Positions 54,280-62,305 of a DNA stretch of 64,000 bases are shown in pieces. The stretch spans positions 152,184 to 216,183 of the forward strand of contig ONCE01000007.1 of the NCBI GenBank assembly GCA_900316245.1. Direction: 5' to 3'. Position numbers and translations under genes: made by a program. This stretch comes from an uncultured Bacteroidales bacterium (lineage in GTDB: Bacteria; Bacteroidota; Bacteroidia; Bacteroidales; UBA932). The notes beneath the pieces were generated by a model, which saw nothing but the letters and a program-made list of their open reading frames with translations, was not told where the DNA came from and did not search any database. Numbering within the stretch: position 1 is the first letter of the stretch; each line of letters starts with the position of its first letter.

Positions 54280-54300
54280 ACGCACGACCGTTGTTTTACA

Positions 54301-54308
54301 CAAAAATA
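54301..54308 (-). promoter_or_regulatory. -7 box of the GH92 gene
   Basis: TATTTTTG on the minus strand, exact consensus, 21 bases from the ATG and 13 bases from the divergent ExbB box. Confidence 0.45.
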
Positions 54309-54321
54309 GCGGAAATTTTTG

Positions 54322-54329
54322 TATCTTTG
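54322..54329 (+). promoter_or_regulatory. -7 box of the ExbB-ExbD-TonB operon
   Basis: TATCTTTG, exact consensus; a 35-base A-rich leader leads to the ATG at 54365. Confidence 0.55.
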
Positions 54330-54364
54330 TAGGTTAGTTAGAAAAAACGCAAAAAAGAAGATAT

Positions 54365-55078
54365 ATGTTATTCCAACTCCTTCAAACAGACACGCTGGCA
54401 GCCGCTGCGGAACAGCTCTCCCAGACGCCCGTGCAGCCCACGGAAATGAGCGCCAGCCTCTTCTCCATGTTCACTATGGGCGGTCCCCTGATGTGGGTTC
54501 TCCTGGCCCTGAGCATCCTGGCCATTTACCTCATCGGCCGCAAGTGGTGGATGATCAAGAACGCCTCCAAGATTGACCCTCACTTCATGCAGGACATCCG
54601 TGACTATATGAACGAGGGCAAGACCATGAGCGCCATCACCCTCTGCCGCAAGTACGACAATCCCGTGGCACGCATGGTCGAGACCGGTATCCACCGTATG
54701 GGCCGTCCCATGTCCGATATCCAGGGCGCCATCGAGAACATCGGCAACGTGGAAGTGGCCCGTCTGGAAAAGGGACTTCCCCTGCTGGCCACCATCGCCG
54801 GCGGCGCTCCCATGATTGGATTCCTGGGCACCGTGATGGGTATGGTGAAGGCTTTCTTCAACATGTCCAAGGCTGGCAATAACATCGATATCACCCTCCT
54901 CAGCGACGGTATCTACACCGCCATGCTCACCACTGTGGGCGGCCTTATCGTAGGCATCATCGCCTACTTCGGCTATAACTGGCTCACCTCCCAGGTAAGC
55001 AACCTGGTGTACAAGATGGAAAGCTCCACCCTGGAGTTCATTGACATTGTCCTGAACGAACCCGGCGAAGAGGAATAA
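54365..55078 (+). CDS. exbB: MotA/TolQ/ExbB family proton channel protein (second set)
   Basis: The 237-residue protein has three membrane helices (about 38-57, 135-158 and 180-200). The conserved core is GGAPMIGFLGTVMGMVKAFFNM and TTVGGLIVGIIAYFGYNWL. It lacks the cleavable N-terminal segment of the first ExbB homologue at 15255. With the ExbD and TonB-like genes that follow after 3-base gaps, it should energise TonB-dependent outer-membrane transport. Confidence 0.92.
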   Translation: MLFQLLQTDTLAAAAEQLSQTPVQPTEMSASLFSMFTMGGPLMWVLLALSILAIYLIGRKWWMIKNASKIDPHFMQDIRDYMNEGKTMSAITLCRKYDNPVARMVETGIHRMGRPMSDIQGAIENIGNVEVARLEKGLPLLATIAGGAPMIGFLGTVMGMVKAFFNMSKAGNNIDITLLSDGIYTAMLTTVGGLIVGIIAYFGYNWLTSQVSNLVYKMESSTLEFIDIVLNEPGEEE

Positions 55079-55081
55079 GCT

Positions 55082-55492
55082 ATGGCCCTGAAACGCAATA
55101 CCAAAGTAGATGCACAGTTCTCGGTATCCAGCATGACGGATATCGTGTTCCTGCTGCTCATCTTCTTCCTGGTAACATCCACGCTCATCAACCCCAACGC
55201 CCTCAAGCTCCTGCTGCCCAAGTCCACGGGCCAGGTCAGCGCCAAGGCTACGGTGAGCGTGAGCATCAAGGACTGGGGCAACGACACGTACACCTACCAC
55301 GTGAACGGGGACAAGAACCCCGTGAGCTACGAGCAGGTGGAAGACGAGCTCATCGGCCTCCTCTCCGCGGAAGAAGACCCCACCTTCTCCATCTACAGTG
55401 ACCAGAGCGTCCCCGTTGGAGAAGTAGTACAGATCATGAACATTGCCAAGAGGAACCACTACAAGGTAATCCTGGCAACGCAACCGGAATAA
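55082..55492 (+). CDS. exbD: ExbD/TolR family protein (second set)
   Basis: The 136-residue protein has the standard ExbD plan: one membrane helix (about 16-35) with the proton-relay Asp in VSSMTDIVFLLLIFFLVTST, then a small periplasmic domain. It lies 3 bases after exbB and 3 before the TonB-like gene. Confidence 0.92.
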   Translation: MALKRNTKVDAQFSVSSMTDIVFLLLIFFLVTSTLINPNALKLLLPKSTGQVSAKATVSVSIKDWGNDTYTYHVNGDKNPVSYEQVEDELIGLLSAEEDPTFSIYSDQSVPVGEVVQIMNIAKRNHYKVILATQPE

Positions 55493-55495
55493 TCC

Positions 55496-56284
55496 ATGCA
55501 GCCCTACCAGCGCAGCAGAATCAAGGGAGAGAAAGCATCCAACGTGACCGGCATCCTGGTTACGCTGGTTTTCCACGCCCTGGCGCTGGTGGTCCTGCTT
55601 ACCAGCGGTCTCAAGTACCTGGATCCACCGCCGCCGGAGCGCACCTCCCTGCTCATTGAGTTTGAGGTGGAGCAGGAGCCCCTGAAGCCCACGCCCACCC
55701 GCACGGGCCGGCAGCCCCAGGCAGAGACGGTAGACAAAACCAAACCAGTGGAATTGGTGCAGAAGGCCCAGTCGCCCTACGTGAACGACCGCCCCAACAC
55801 CACGCCCGAAACCGTTCCCGACACCCACGGAGACGTGGAGGTCCCCGCCCCGGAACCGGAAGAACCCAAACTGGACCCCCGGGCCTCCTTCCCCGGTATG
55901 GCCAAGAAGGATGACAGTGCCACCGCACCGCACAGCGCCACCGAAGCCGGAGAAGGCTTCAAGGCCGGCCAGCCGGACGGAAATACCCCCGAAGGCAAAA
56001 CGGAAGGCAGCGCCAACGCCCACGTCAAGGGCCGCAACGTGGTGGGTTCCCTGCCCAAACCCTCCTACAACTCCCAGACGGAAGGCATAGTGGTGGTGCA
56101 GGTGAAGGTGGACCAGTACGGCACCGTAACGGAAGCCATCCCGGGAGCCGAAGGCACAACAGTAACAGACAAAAACCTTTGGAGCGCCGCGCGTAGCGCC
56201 GCCCTCAAAGCTCACTTCAATCAAAGCGCCAATGCTCCGGCCTTGCAAACCGGAACCATAACGTATATCTTCAAACTTAAGTAA
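55496..56284 (+). CDS. TonB/TolA-like energy transducer
   Basis: The 262-residue protein has one N-terminal membrane helix (about 18-36) and a long Pro/Glu/Lys-rich linker (about 55-175) that would span the periplasm. The C-terminal TonB-like domain (GIVVVQVKVDQYGTVTEAIPG...GTITYIFKLK) follows. Its place after exbB-exbD supports TonB function. It resembles the stand-alone TonB-like protein at 20477 in overall plan. Confidence 0.85.
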   Translation: MQPYQRSRIKGEKASNVTGILVTLVFHALALVVLLTSGLKYLDPPPPERTSLLIEFEVEQEPLKPTPTRTGRQPQAETVDKTKPVELVQKAQSPYVNDRPNTTPETVPDTHGDVEVPAPEPEEPKLDPRASFPGMAKKDDSATAPHSATEAGEGFKAGQPDGNTPEGKTEGSANAHVKGRNVVGSLPKPSYNSQTEGIVVVQVKVDQYGTVTEAIPGAEGTTVTDKNLWSAARSAALKAHFNQSANAPALQTGTITYIFKLK

Positions 56285-56317
56285 ACCGACGACGTGAGTC
56301 GCGAAAAGTAGTGTATT

Positions 56318-57505
56318 ATGGAAGACAACAAAAGAGGTACGAGAAAACGCATCGTACGAAAGGCCTCTGAAGGCCAAGCAGAAAAAGTAGATTACAGCAC
56401 CAGCCGCAGCTTCGGATCCTCCGAGGACCGTTCCCGCCGCCCCTATGGCGCCGGCCACTCCCAGGGTAACAACAGCCATCGCGGTCCCCGCCCTGAGGGA
56501 GGCTACTCCTCCCATCGGCCCGACGGAGAGCACCGCAGCAGCTTCGGCAACAAACCCCGCACCGAGAGACCGTACGGCGAGAAGACGTCCTACGGAGACC
56601 GTCCCCGCCGCAGCGGTTACGGCAAACCCTCCTTCGGTTCCAAGCCGGGCTACGGCAACAAACCCGGTGGCCGCAAGCCTTTTGCCAAGCGCAACCAGGC
56701 CGATGAAGGCATGAAAGCCATGCTCAGCCGCAAGCCCCAGGTGAACGGCCGTTACTCTGACGACGATACCGCCCCCACCGAGATCCAGGAGGTAGTACGC
56801 CTGAACAAGTTCATCGCCAACTCCGGCGTATGCTCCCGCCGCGAAGCCGACACCCTCATCCAGAGCGGTGTGGTAACCGTGAACGGAGAAGTGGTAACCG
56901 AACTCGGCACCAAGGTGAACATCCTCACGGACGACATCCGCTTCAACGGACAGCGCCTCAAGGGCGAAGAGAAAGTGTACATTGTGATGAACAAGCCCAA
57001 GGGCTATGTAACCACCGCCAGCGACCCTCACGCAGAAAAGACCGTGATGGATTTGCTGAAGGGCTGCCCCACCCGCGTATTCCCGGTGGGCCGCCTGGAC
57101 AAGAACACCACCGGTGTGCTTATGTTCACCAATGACGGAGAGATGGCCGAGCGCCTCACCCATCCCTCCTACAACAAGAAAAAGATTTACCAGGTGGTAC
57201 TGGACGCTCCTCTCAGCGACGAAGACCAGCAGAAGATTCTGGCCGGCATCGAGCTGAGTGACGGCATCGTATCCGCCGATGAACTCGAGTTCATCGACGC
57301 CCACGACCACCGCCAGCTGGGCATCGAGATCCACTCCGGCAAGAACCGCATCGTCCGCCGCATCTTCGAGAGCCTGGGCTACGAGGTCCGCGCCCTGGAC
57401 CGCGTGTACTTCGCCGGCCTTACCAAGAAGGGCCTCAAGAAGAGCGACTGGCGCTACCTCACGGAAGGTGAAGTGAACATCCTCAAGATGGGAGCATACG
57501 TATAA
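56318..57505 (+). CDS. rluB: RluB/RsuA-family pseudouridine synthase with basic disordered N-terminus
   Basis: The first 145 of 395 residues are a disordered Arg/Ser/Gly-rich tail, perhaps for RNA binding. An S4 domain follows (VVRLNKFIANSGVCSRREAD, about 151). The catalytic core carries the nucleophile Asp in PVGRLDKNTTGVLMFTNDG (about 256) and KNRIVRRIFESLGYEV (about 343). It isomerises a uridine in rRNA; RluB is the likely subtype but RluE or RluF cannot be excluded. era begins on the last base of its stop codon. Confidence 0.88.
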   Translation: MEDNKRGTRKRIVRKASEGQAEKVDYSTSRSFGSSEDRSRRPYGAGHSQGNNSHRGPRPEGGYSSHRPDGEHRSSFGNKPRTERPYGEKTSYGDRPRRSGYGKPSFGSKPGYGNKPGGRKPFAKRNQADEGMKAMLSRKPQVNGRYSDDDTAPTEIQEVVRLNKFIANSGVCSRREADTLIQSGVVTVNGEVVTELGTKVNILTDDIRFNGQRLKGEEKVYIVMNKPKGYVTTASDPHAEKTVMDLLKGCPTRVFPVGRLDKNTTGVLMFTNDGEMAERLTHPSYNKKKIYQVVLDAPLSDEDQQKILAGIELSDGIVSADELEFIDAHDHRQLGIEIHSGKNRIVRRIFESLGYEVRALDRVYFAGLTKKGLKKSDWRYLTEGEVNILKMGAYV

Positions 57506-58386
57506 TGGCACACAGAGCAGGATTCGTCAATATCATCGGCAACCCCAATGTGGGCAAGTCCACGCTGATGAACGCCCTGGTAGGGGAAAAGCTGTCCATA
57601 GTGACGGCCAAGGCCCAGACCACCCGGCACCGCATTATGGGCATCGTAAGCGGAGAAGACTATCAGATAGTCTACTCCGACACGCCCGGCATCCTCAAGC
57701 CCAATTACCGGCTGCAGGAGAATATGCTGGCCTTCGTGGACACCGCCATCGGTGATGCCGATATCATCCTGTACGTGACGGATACGGTAGAGAAAGGAGA
57801 CAAGAACGAGGCTTACATCGAGAAACTCCGCCAGGTAGACTGCCCCGTGGTAGTGGTCCTCAACAAGATTGACCTCTCCACCCAGGAGAAGGTGGTGGAA
57901 CTGATGAACTGGTGGCACGAGCAGCTGCCGGGAGCGGAGATCATTCCCGCATCGGCCCAGGAGAAATTCAACCTGGAAAGCATCCTGGAAGCCGTTTCCA
58001 GCCGCCTGCCGGAAGCTCCGGCCTGGTTTGACAAAGACCAGTTCACGGACAAGAACCTCCGCTTCTTTGCCTCCGAGATTATCCGTGAGAAGATCTTCCT
58101 AAACTACAGCGAGGAAATCCCCTACAGCTGTCAGGTTGAGATTGAAGCCTTCCACGAGGGTGAAGACCGGTATGAGATCAGCGCCGTCATTTACGTGATG
58201 CGCGAGTCCCAGAAGGGCATCATCATTGGCAAGGGCGGCTCCATGCTCAAGAAAGTGGGCACCGAAGCCCGCCTGGAAATGGAAGACTTCTTCCAGAAGA
58301 AGGTCTTCCTTTCCACTTTTGTAAAAGTGGACCCCGACTGGCGCGAAAGCCGCAAGGAACTTCGCCGATTTGGATATGAATTTTAA
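57505..58386 (+). CDS. era: GTPase Era
   Basis: The 293-residue protein carries G1 GNPNVGKSTLMNALVG (about 12), an effector region with TTRHRIMG (about 40), G3 DTPG (about 59), G4 NKID (about 119) and a C-terminal KH domain with IIIGKGGSMLKKVG (about 238). Era binds 16S rRNA and assists small-subunit maturation. It starts 1 base before the end of the pseudouridine synthase gene, linking two rRNA maturation functions. Confidence 0.96.
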   Translation: MAHRAGFVNIIGNPNVGKSTLMNALVGEKLSIVTAKAQTTRHRIMGIVSGEDYQIVYSDTPGILKPNYRLQENMLAFVDTAIGDADIILYVTDTVEKGDKNEAYIEKLRQVDCPVVVVLNKIDLSTQEKVVELMNWWHEQLPGAEIIPASAQEKFNLESILEAVSSRLPEAPAWFDKDQFTDKNLRFFASEIIREKIFLNYSEEIPYSCQVEIEAFHEGEDRYEISAVIYVMRESQKGIIIGKGGSMLKKVGTEARLEMEDFFQKKVFLSTFVKVDPDWRESRKELRRFGYEF

Positions 58387-58400
58387 AAGAACGCTATTTT

Positions 58401-61166
58401 ATGGCCGAAGATTGGGAAGATATTGAACCGCAGGAACAGGAAGAAGAACTGGGTGAAGACGCCGTTGCCAGTGGGAAGTTTGACAAACTGCTCACCAGCG
58501 ACAGCCGGAAGTTCAAGCTCTCCGGTATGTTCAAGGACTGGTATCTGGACTACGCCTCCTATACCATCCTGGACCGTGCCGTTCCCCACATTGTAGACGG
58601 ATTCAAGCCGGTACAGCGCCGTGTGCTGCACACTATGTTCACGATGGACGACGGCCGCTACACCAAGGTGGCCAACATCGTGGGTCAGGCCATGCAGTAC
58701 CATCCGCACGGAGACGCCTCCATCCTGGGCGCCCTGGTCACCCTGGGTCAGAAAGGCCTTCTGATTGACTGCCAGGGAAACTGGGGTAACATCCTCACAG
58801 GAGACTCCAACGCCGCGCCCCGTTACATCGAGGCCCGCCTGTCCAAGTTTGCCAAGGAGGTGGTCTTCGACCCCAAGGTAACCCCTTGGATGACCTCCTA
58901 CGACGGCCGCAACCAGGAACCCACCGAACTCCCGGTGCGTTTCCCGCTGCTGCTGGCCCAGGGAACGGAAGGCATTGCCGCCGGTCTCAGTTCCAAGATT
59001 CTGCCCCACAACTTCAATGAACTCCTGGATGCTTCCATAGCCATCCTGAAGGGAGAACCCTACACCCTCCTGCCGGACTTCCCTACCGGAGGTATCGCAG
59101 ACTGCTCCAAGTACAACCAGGGCGGCCGCGGCGGTATGGTCAAGGTACGTGCCCGTATCAACAAGGTGGACAAGTCCACCATCACCATCACGGAGATTCC
59201 TTACGGCAAGACCTCCCAGGGCATCATTGACAGCATCCTCAAAGCCAAGGACAAGAAGAAGATCAATATCAAGAAGATTGACGATATGACCACCGAGAAG
59301 GTGGAAATCATCATCCATCTTCCGGCCGATGTTTCCCCGGACAAGACCATAGACGCCCTCTACGCCTTCACCGAGTGCGAGACCAAGATAGCCCCCAACG
59401 CCTGCGTGATCCGGGACAACAAGCCCGCCTTCCTCACGGTCAACGAGATTCTGGAATACGACACGTATCACACCAGGGACATCCTGAAGGCCGAACTGGA
59501 AGTCAAACTGGGAGAACTGGAGAACGACTGGCACTACAGCTCCCTGGAGCGCATCTTCTTCGAGAACCGCATCTACAAGGTGTTGGAGCAGAACCAGAAG
59601 ACCTGGGAAGAACAGCTGGAAGACATCCTCTCCCAGATGAAGCAGTACCAGGATCTCCTGCGCCGGCCCATCCTGATGGAAGACATCAACAAGCTGGTGG
59701 AAAAGCCCGTCCGCAAGATCTCCAAGTTTGACACCAAGGCCCTGGACGAGAAGATCTACGCCCTGGAAGACCAGATGAAGGACGTGAAGGACAAGCTGGA
59801 GCACATCACCGAATACACCATCGAGTGGTTCCGCAACCTCAAGAAGAAATACGGCAAGGACTGGCCCCGCCTCACGGAAATCTCCTCCCTGGAGAACATC
59901 ACCGTCACCAAGGTGGTCTCCAACAACGCCAAGCTGTATGCCAACCTGGCCGAAGGCTTCGTGGGCATTGGCCTCAAGCGTGACGAGGGAGCCGAGTTCG
60001 TGGGAGACTGCTCGGACCTCAGCGAAATCATCGTGATTGGCCGCGACGGCAAGTACCGCGTAACTAAGGTGAGCGACAAGGCCTTCTTTGGCAAGGACCT
60101 CCTCTACGCCGGCGTCTTCAACCGCAGCGACGAACGGACCATCTACAACGTCATCTACCGCGACGGCAAGGGCCCGGCCCACTACGCCAAGCGCTTCAAT
60201 ATCACCTCCGTTACCCGCGACAAGGAGTACGACATCACCACCGGTGCCCCGGAATCCAAGATTCTCTGGTTCACGGTGAACCACAACGGTGAGGCCGAAA
60301 CGGTGAGAATCCATCTCCGTCCCAAGAAGGGCCTCAAGAAGACCCAGTTGGAATGGGACTTCGCCGGCCTGGCCATCAAGGGACGCAGTTCCCGCGGTAA
60401 CCTGGTAACCAAGAACGCCATTGCCAAGATCCAGCTCAAGTCCAAGGGCGTCACCACCCTGGAGGGCAAGGACATCTGGTACGACCCCGATATCCAGCGC
60501 CTCAACGAAGAAGGCCGCGGACAGCATCTGGGCAAGTTTGCCGGAGAAGACAAGGTACTGGCCATCTTCGCCGACGGCAGCTACTACACCACTTCCTACG
60601 ACCTGGTGAACAAGTACCAGGGAGACGTGGTGCGCATTGAAAAGCTGGATCCGGGCCGCGTTTACACGGTAATCTACTGGGACAATGCCGCCAAGGCCTA
60701 TTACGTCAAGCGGTTCAGCTTCCCCGAGAGCAACAACACACCCGTGCTGTTCATCTCCGACGCCAAGGGTTCCCGCCTGGTGGACCTTTCGGCCGACAGG
60801 CACCCGCAGCTGGTCCTCACCTTCGGAGGCAAGTACGAGCACCGCGAGGCCGAAACCATAGACGTGGAAGAGTTCATTGCCAAGAAAGGCATCACCGCCA
60901 AGGGCAAGAAGTGCTCCCCGTACGACGTAAAGAAGGCCGAATTCGGAGAGCCCCTGGTAAAGGAAGAGGATGAGGAAGAAGAGGTGCCGGCCGAAGCCAT
61001 AGCCACCGAGGATGCCATCGACGTGGATTTTTCGGCCGACGAATTCCTGAATGAAGAGCCCCAGGCCGAAATTGAGCAGACCGGTCAGTCCACGGAACTC
61101 CTGAAAGGCGGCGAATCCCCCGACGAGCCCGTAGACATGGGAGACTGGGAACCTACGCTGTTCTAG
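58401..61166 (+). CDS. parC: DNA topoisomerase IV subunit A
   Basis: The 921-residue protein opens with an acidic tail. The type IIA topoisomerase A domain follows, with YASYTILDRAVPHIVDGFKPVQRR (about 53) and the active-site Tyr in NAAPRYIEARLS (about 139). A tower/coiled-coil region (about 360-500) and a beta-pinwheel C-terminal domain (about 530-830) come next, then an acidic end. The pinwheel lacks an obvious GyrA-box, so ParC is preferred to GyrA. It decatenates chromosomes with ParE, whose gene is not in the window. Confidence 0.9.
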   Translation: MAEDWEDIEPQEQEEELGEDAVASGKFDKLLTSDSRKFKLSGMFKDWYLDYASYTILDRAVPHIVDGFKPVQRRVLHTMFTMDDGRYTKVANIVGQAMQYHPHGDASILGALVTLGQKGLLIDCQGNWGNILTGDSNAAPRYIEARLSKFAKEVVFDPKVTPWMTSYDGRNQEPTELPVRFPLLLAQGTEGIAAGLSSKILPHNFNELLDASIAILKGEPYTLLPDFPTGGIADCSKYNQGGRGGMVKVRARINKVDKSTITITEIPYGKTSQGIIDSILKAKDKKKINIKKIDDMTTEKVEIIIHLPADVSPDKTIDALYAFTECETKIAPNACVIRDNKPAFLTVNEILEYDTYHTRDILKAELEVKLGELENDWHYSSLERIFFENRIYKVLEQNQKTWEEQLEDILSQMKQYQDLLRRPILMEDINKLVEKPVRKISKFDTKALDEKIYALEDQMKDVKDKLEHITEYTIEWFRNLKKKYGKDWPRLTEISSLENITVTKVVSNNAKLYANLAEGFVGIGLKRDEGAEFVGDCSDLSEIIVIGRDGKYRVTKVSDKAFFGKDLLYAGVFNRSDERTIYNVIYRDGKGPAHYAKRFNITSVTRDKEYDITTGAPESKILWFTVNHNGEAETVRIHLRPKKGLKKTQLEWDFAGLAIKGRSSRGNLVTKNAIAKIQLKSKGVTTLEGKDIWYDPDIQRLNEEGRGQHLGKFAGEDKVLAIFADGSYYTTSYDLVNKYQGDVVRIEKLDPGRVYTVIYWDNAAKAYYVKRFSFPESNNTPVLFISDAKGSRLVDLSADRHPQLVLTFGGKYEHREAETIDVEEFIAKKGITAKGKKCSPYDVKKAEFGEPLVKEEDEEEEVPAEAIATEDAIDVDFSADEFLNEEPQAEIEQTGQSTELLKGGESPDEPVDMGDWEPTLF

Positions 61167-61170
61167 TTTT

Positions 61171-61280
61171 CCCCTTTCTGCCACCCGTTACACGTTTTAG
61201 GCCCCCAGTGCGTAATGCCTGGCTCCCCTGAGCCACTAGTTACGCATTTTGGGGGTCTAATGCGTAGTGGGTGGCAGGGG
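61171..61280. repeat. 110-bp imperfect inverted repeat between parC and glycerate kinase gene
   Basis: Two arms of about 50 bases are imperfectly complementary, with long paired blocks (CTGCCACCC with GGGTGGCAG; GGCCCCCA-type with TGGGGG; TGCGTAA with TTACGCA). They meet in GGCTC-CCCT-GAGCC (61221-61234). It fills the gap between convergent genes and could be a bidirectional terminator or a small mobile palindrome. Confidence 0.75.
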
Positions 61281-61287
61281 TAATAGG

Positions 61288-62298
61288 TTAGAAGAGGGTC
61301 TTGACGGCCGATTGGATGTTGCGGCGGGCGACGGAGGGGATGAGGGCCTCGCGAAGGGGAAGGTTACGGGGAGAAACTTCCACTACGGGATGGAAGCCGG
61401 CTGATTCCAAAGCCGGACGGTCGACGATGCGGCCGGAAAGAAGGGCTACGGGTGTTCCTTTAGCGTTTTGAAGCACACCGTAGGGCACTTTTCCTTGCAG
61501 AGTCTGGGCATCGGACTGGCCTTCACCGGTTATCACCAGGCTGGCGTCTTCCACGGCATCGGAAAAATGGACCAGTTCCAGGATACGGCCGATACCGGAA
61601 ACCTTCCGGGCCCCGAAATAAGCCATGAAGGCGCCTCCTAGGCCACCGGCCGCTCCGGCGCCGGGCAACTCTCTCACATCCACGCCGGTCTCTTCCTGCA
61701 TAATGGCCGCCCGGTCCAGCATACGCTTTTCCAACACCTCCACTTCTTCCGGCGAGGCTCCTTTCTGCGGACCAAACGCCCGCGCCGCGCCTGTGGGGCC
61801 CACAAAGGGAGCGTTTACATCACAAAGAAGTTCTACGGAGGCCAGGTCCCGGATGCCGGGAACGGACATCATACCCGCACCGCCGTCACAGATGGCGCTG
61901 CCGCCAAGGCCCACGAGAAAGTGCCGGCAGCCTTCGGCATAGGCGGCCATCAGCAGTTCTCCCACGCCCCGGCTGGAGGCTAGGAGCGGATTGCGTTCGG
62001 CCGGTTTCAAAAGCTGAAGCCCGCAGGCCCGGGCCACTTCGATGATAGCCGTTTCCCCGGCCACACCATATCGGGCCCGTACCGGACGGCCCAGCGGATC
62101 CGAAACCGTAACTTCACGGAGGGTCGCCCCCAGGGCCGGAACCAGCACCTCTAAAGTGCCTTCCCCGCCATCGGCCAGGGGAATAGGAATGACCTCGGCG
62201 GAGGGGTACGCCTGATGCACAGCCTGGGCCATAGCCCGGGCCACTTGAGCGGCTGTAAGACATTCCTTGAACGAATCCGGTGCAAGGACGATTTTCAT
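61288..62298 (-). CDS. glxK: Glycerate kinase
   Basis: The 336-residue protein begins with the family opening MKIVLAPDSFKECLTA. It carries GGEGTLEVL (about 46), LVGLGGSAICDGGAGM (about 128), the FGPQKGAS stretch (about 174) and LVITGEGQSDAQTLQGKVPYGV (about 255). It phosphorylates D-glycerate, usually to 2-phosphoglycerate. Compared with the usual 370-380 residues, about 40 are missing after GGAGM, where the normal helix-loop is replaced by a short join to ELLCDVNAPF. Whether activity persists is unknown. It follows recJ after 7 bases. Confidence 0.88.
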   Translation of the reverse strand: MKIVLAPDSFKECLTAAQVARAMAQAVHQAYPSAEVIPIPLADGGEGTLEVLVPALGATLREVTVSDPLGRPVRARYGVAGETAIIEVARACGLQLLKPAERNPLLASSRGVGELLMAAYAEGCRHFLVGLGGSAICDGGAGMMSVPGIRDLASVELLCDVNAPFVGPTGAARAFGPQKGASPEEVEVLEKRMLDRAAIMQEETGVDVRELPGAGAAGGLGGAFMAYFGARKVSGIGRILELVHFSDAVEDASLVITGEGQSDAQTLQGKVPYGVLQNAKGTPVALLSGRIVDRPALESAGFHPVVEVSPRNLPLREALIPSVARRNIQSAVKTLF

Positions 62299-62305
62299 AA
62301 GAAAG

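Noticed and set aside
54368-57511. A 1047-codon open frame on the minus strand across exbB, exbD, tonB and the pseudouridine synthase gene
   Set aside because: It is antisense to four well-recognised genes, has a composition typical of a shadow frame in GC-rich DNA, and shows no known domain.
58383-61184. A 933-codon open frame antisense to parC
   Set aside because: parC is unmistakable on the plus strand. The antisense frame is Val/Leu/Gly-rich without motifs.
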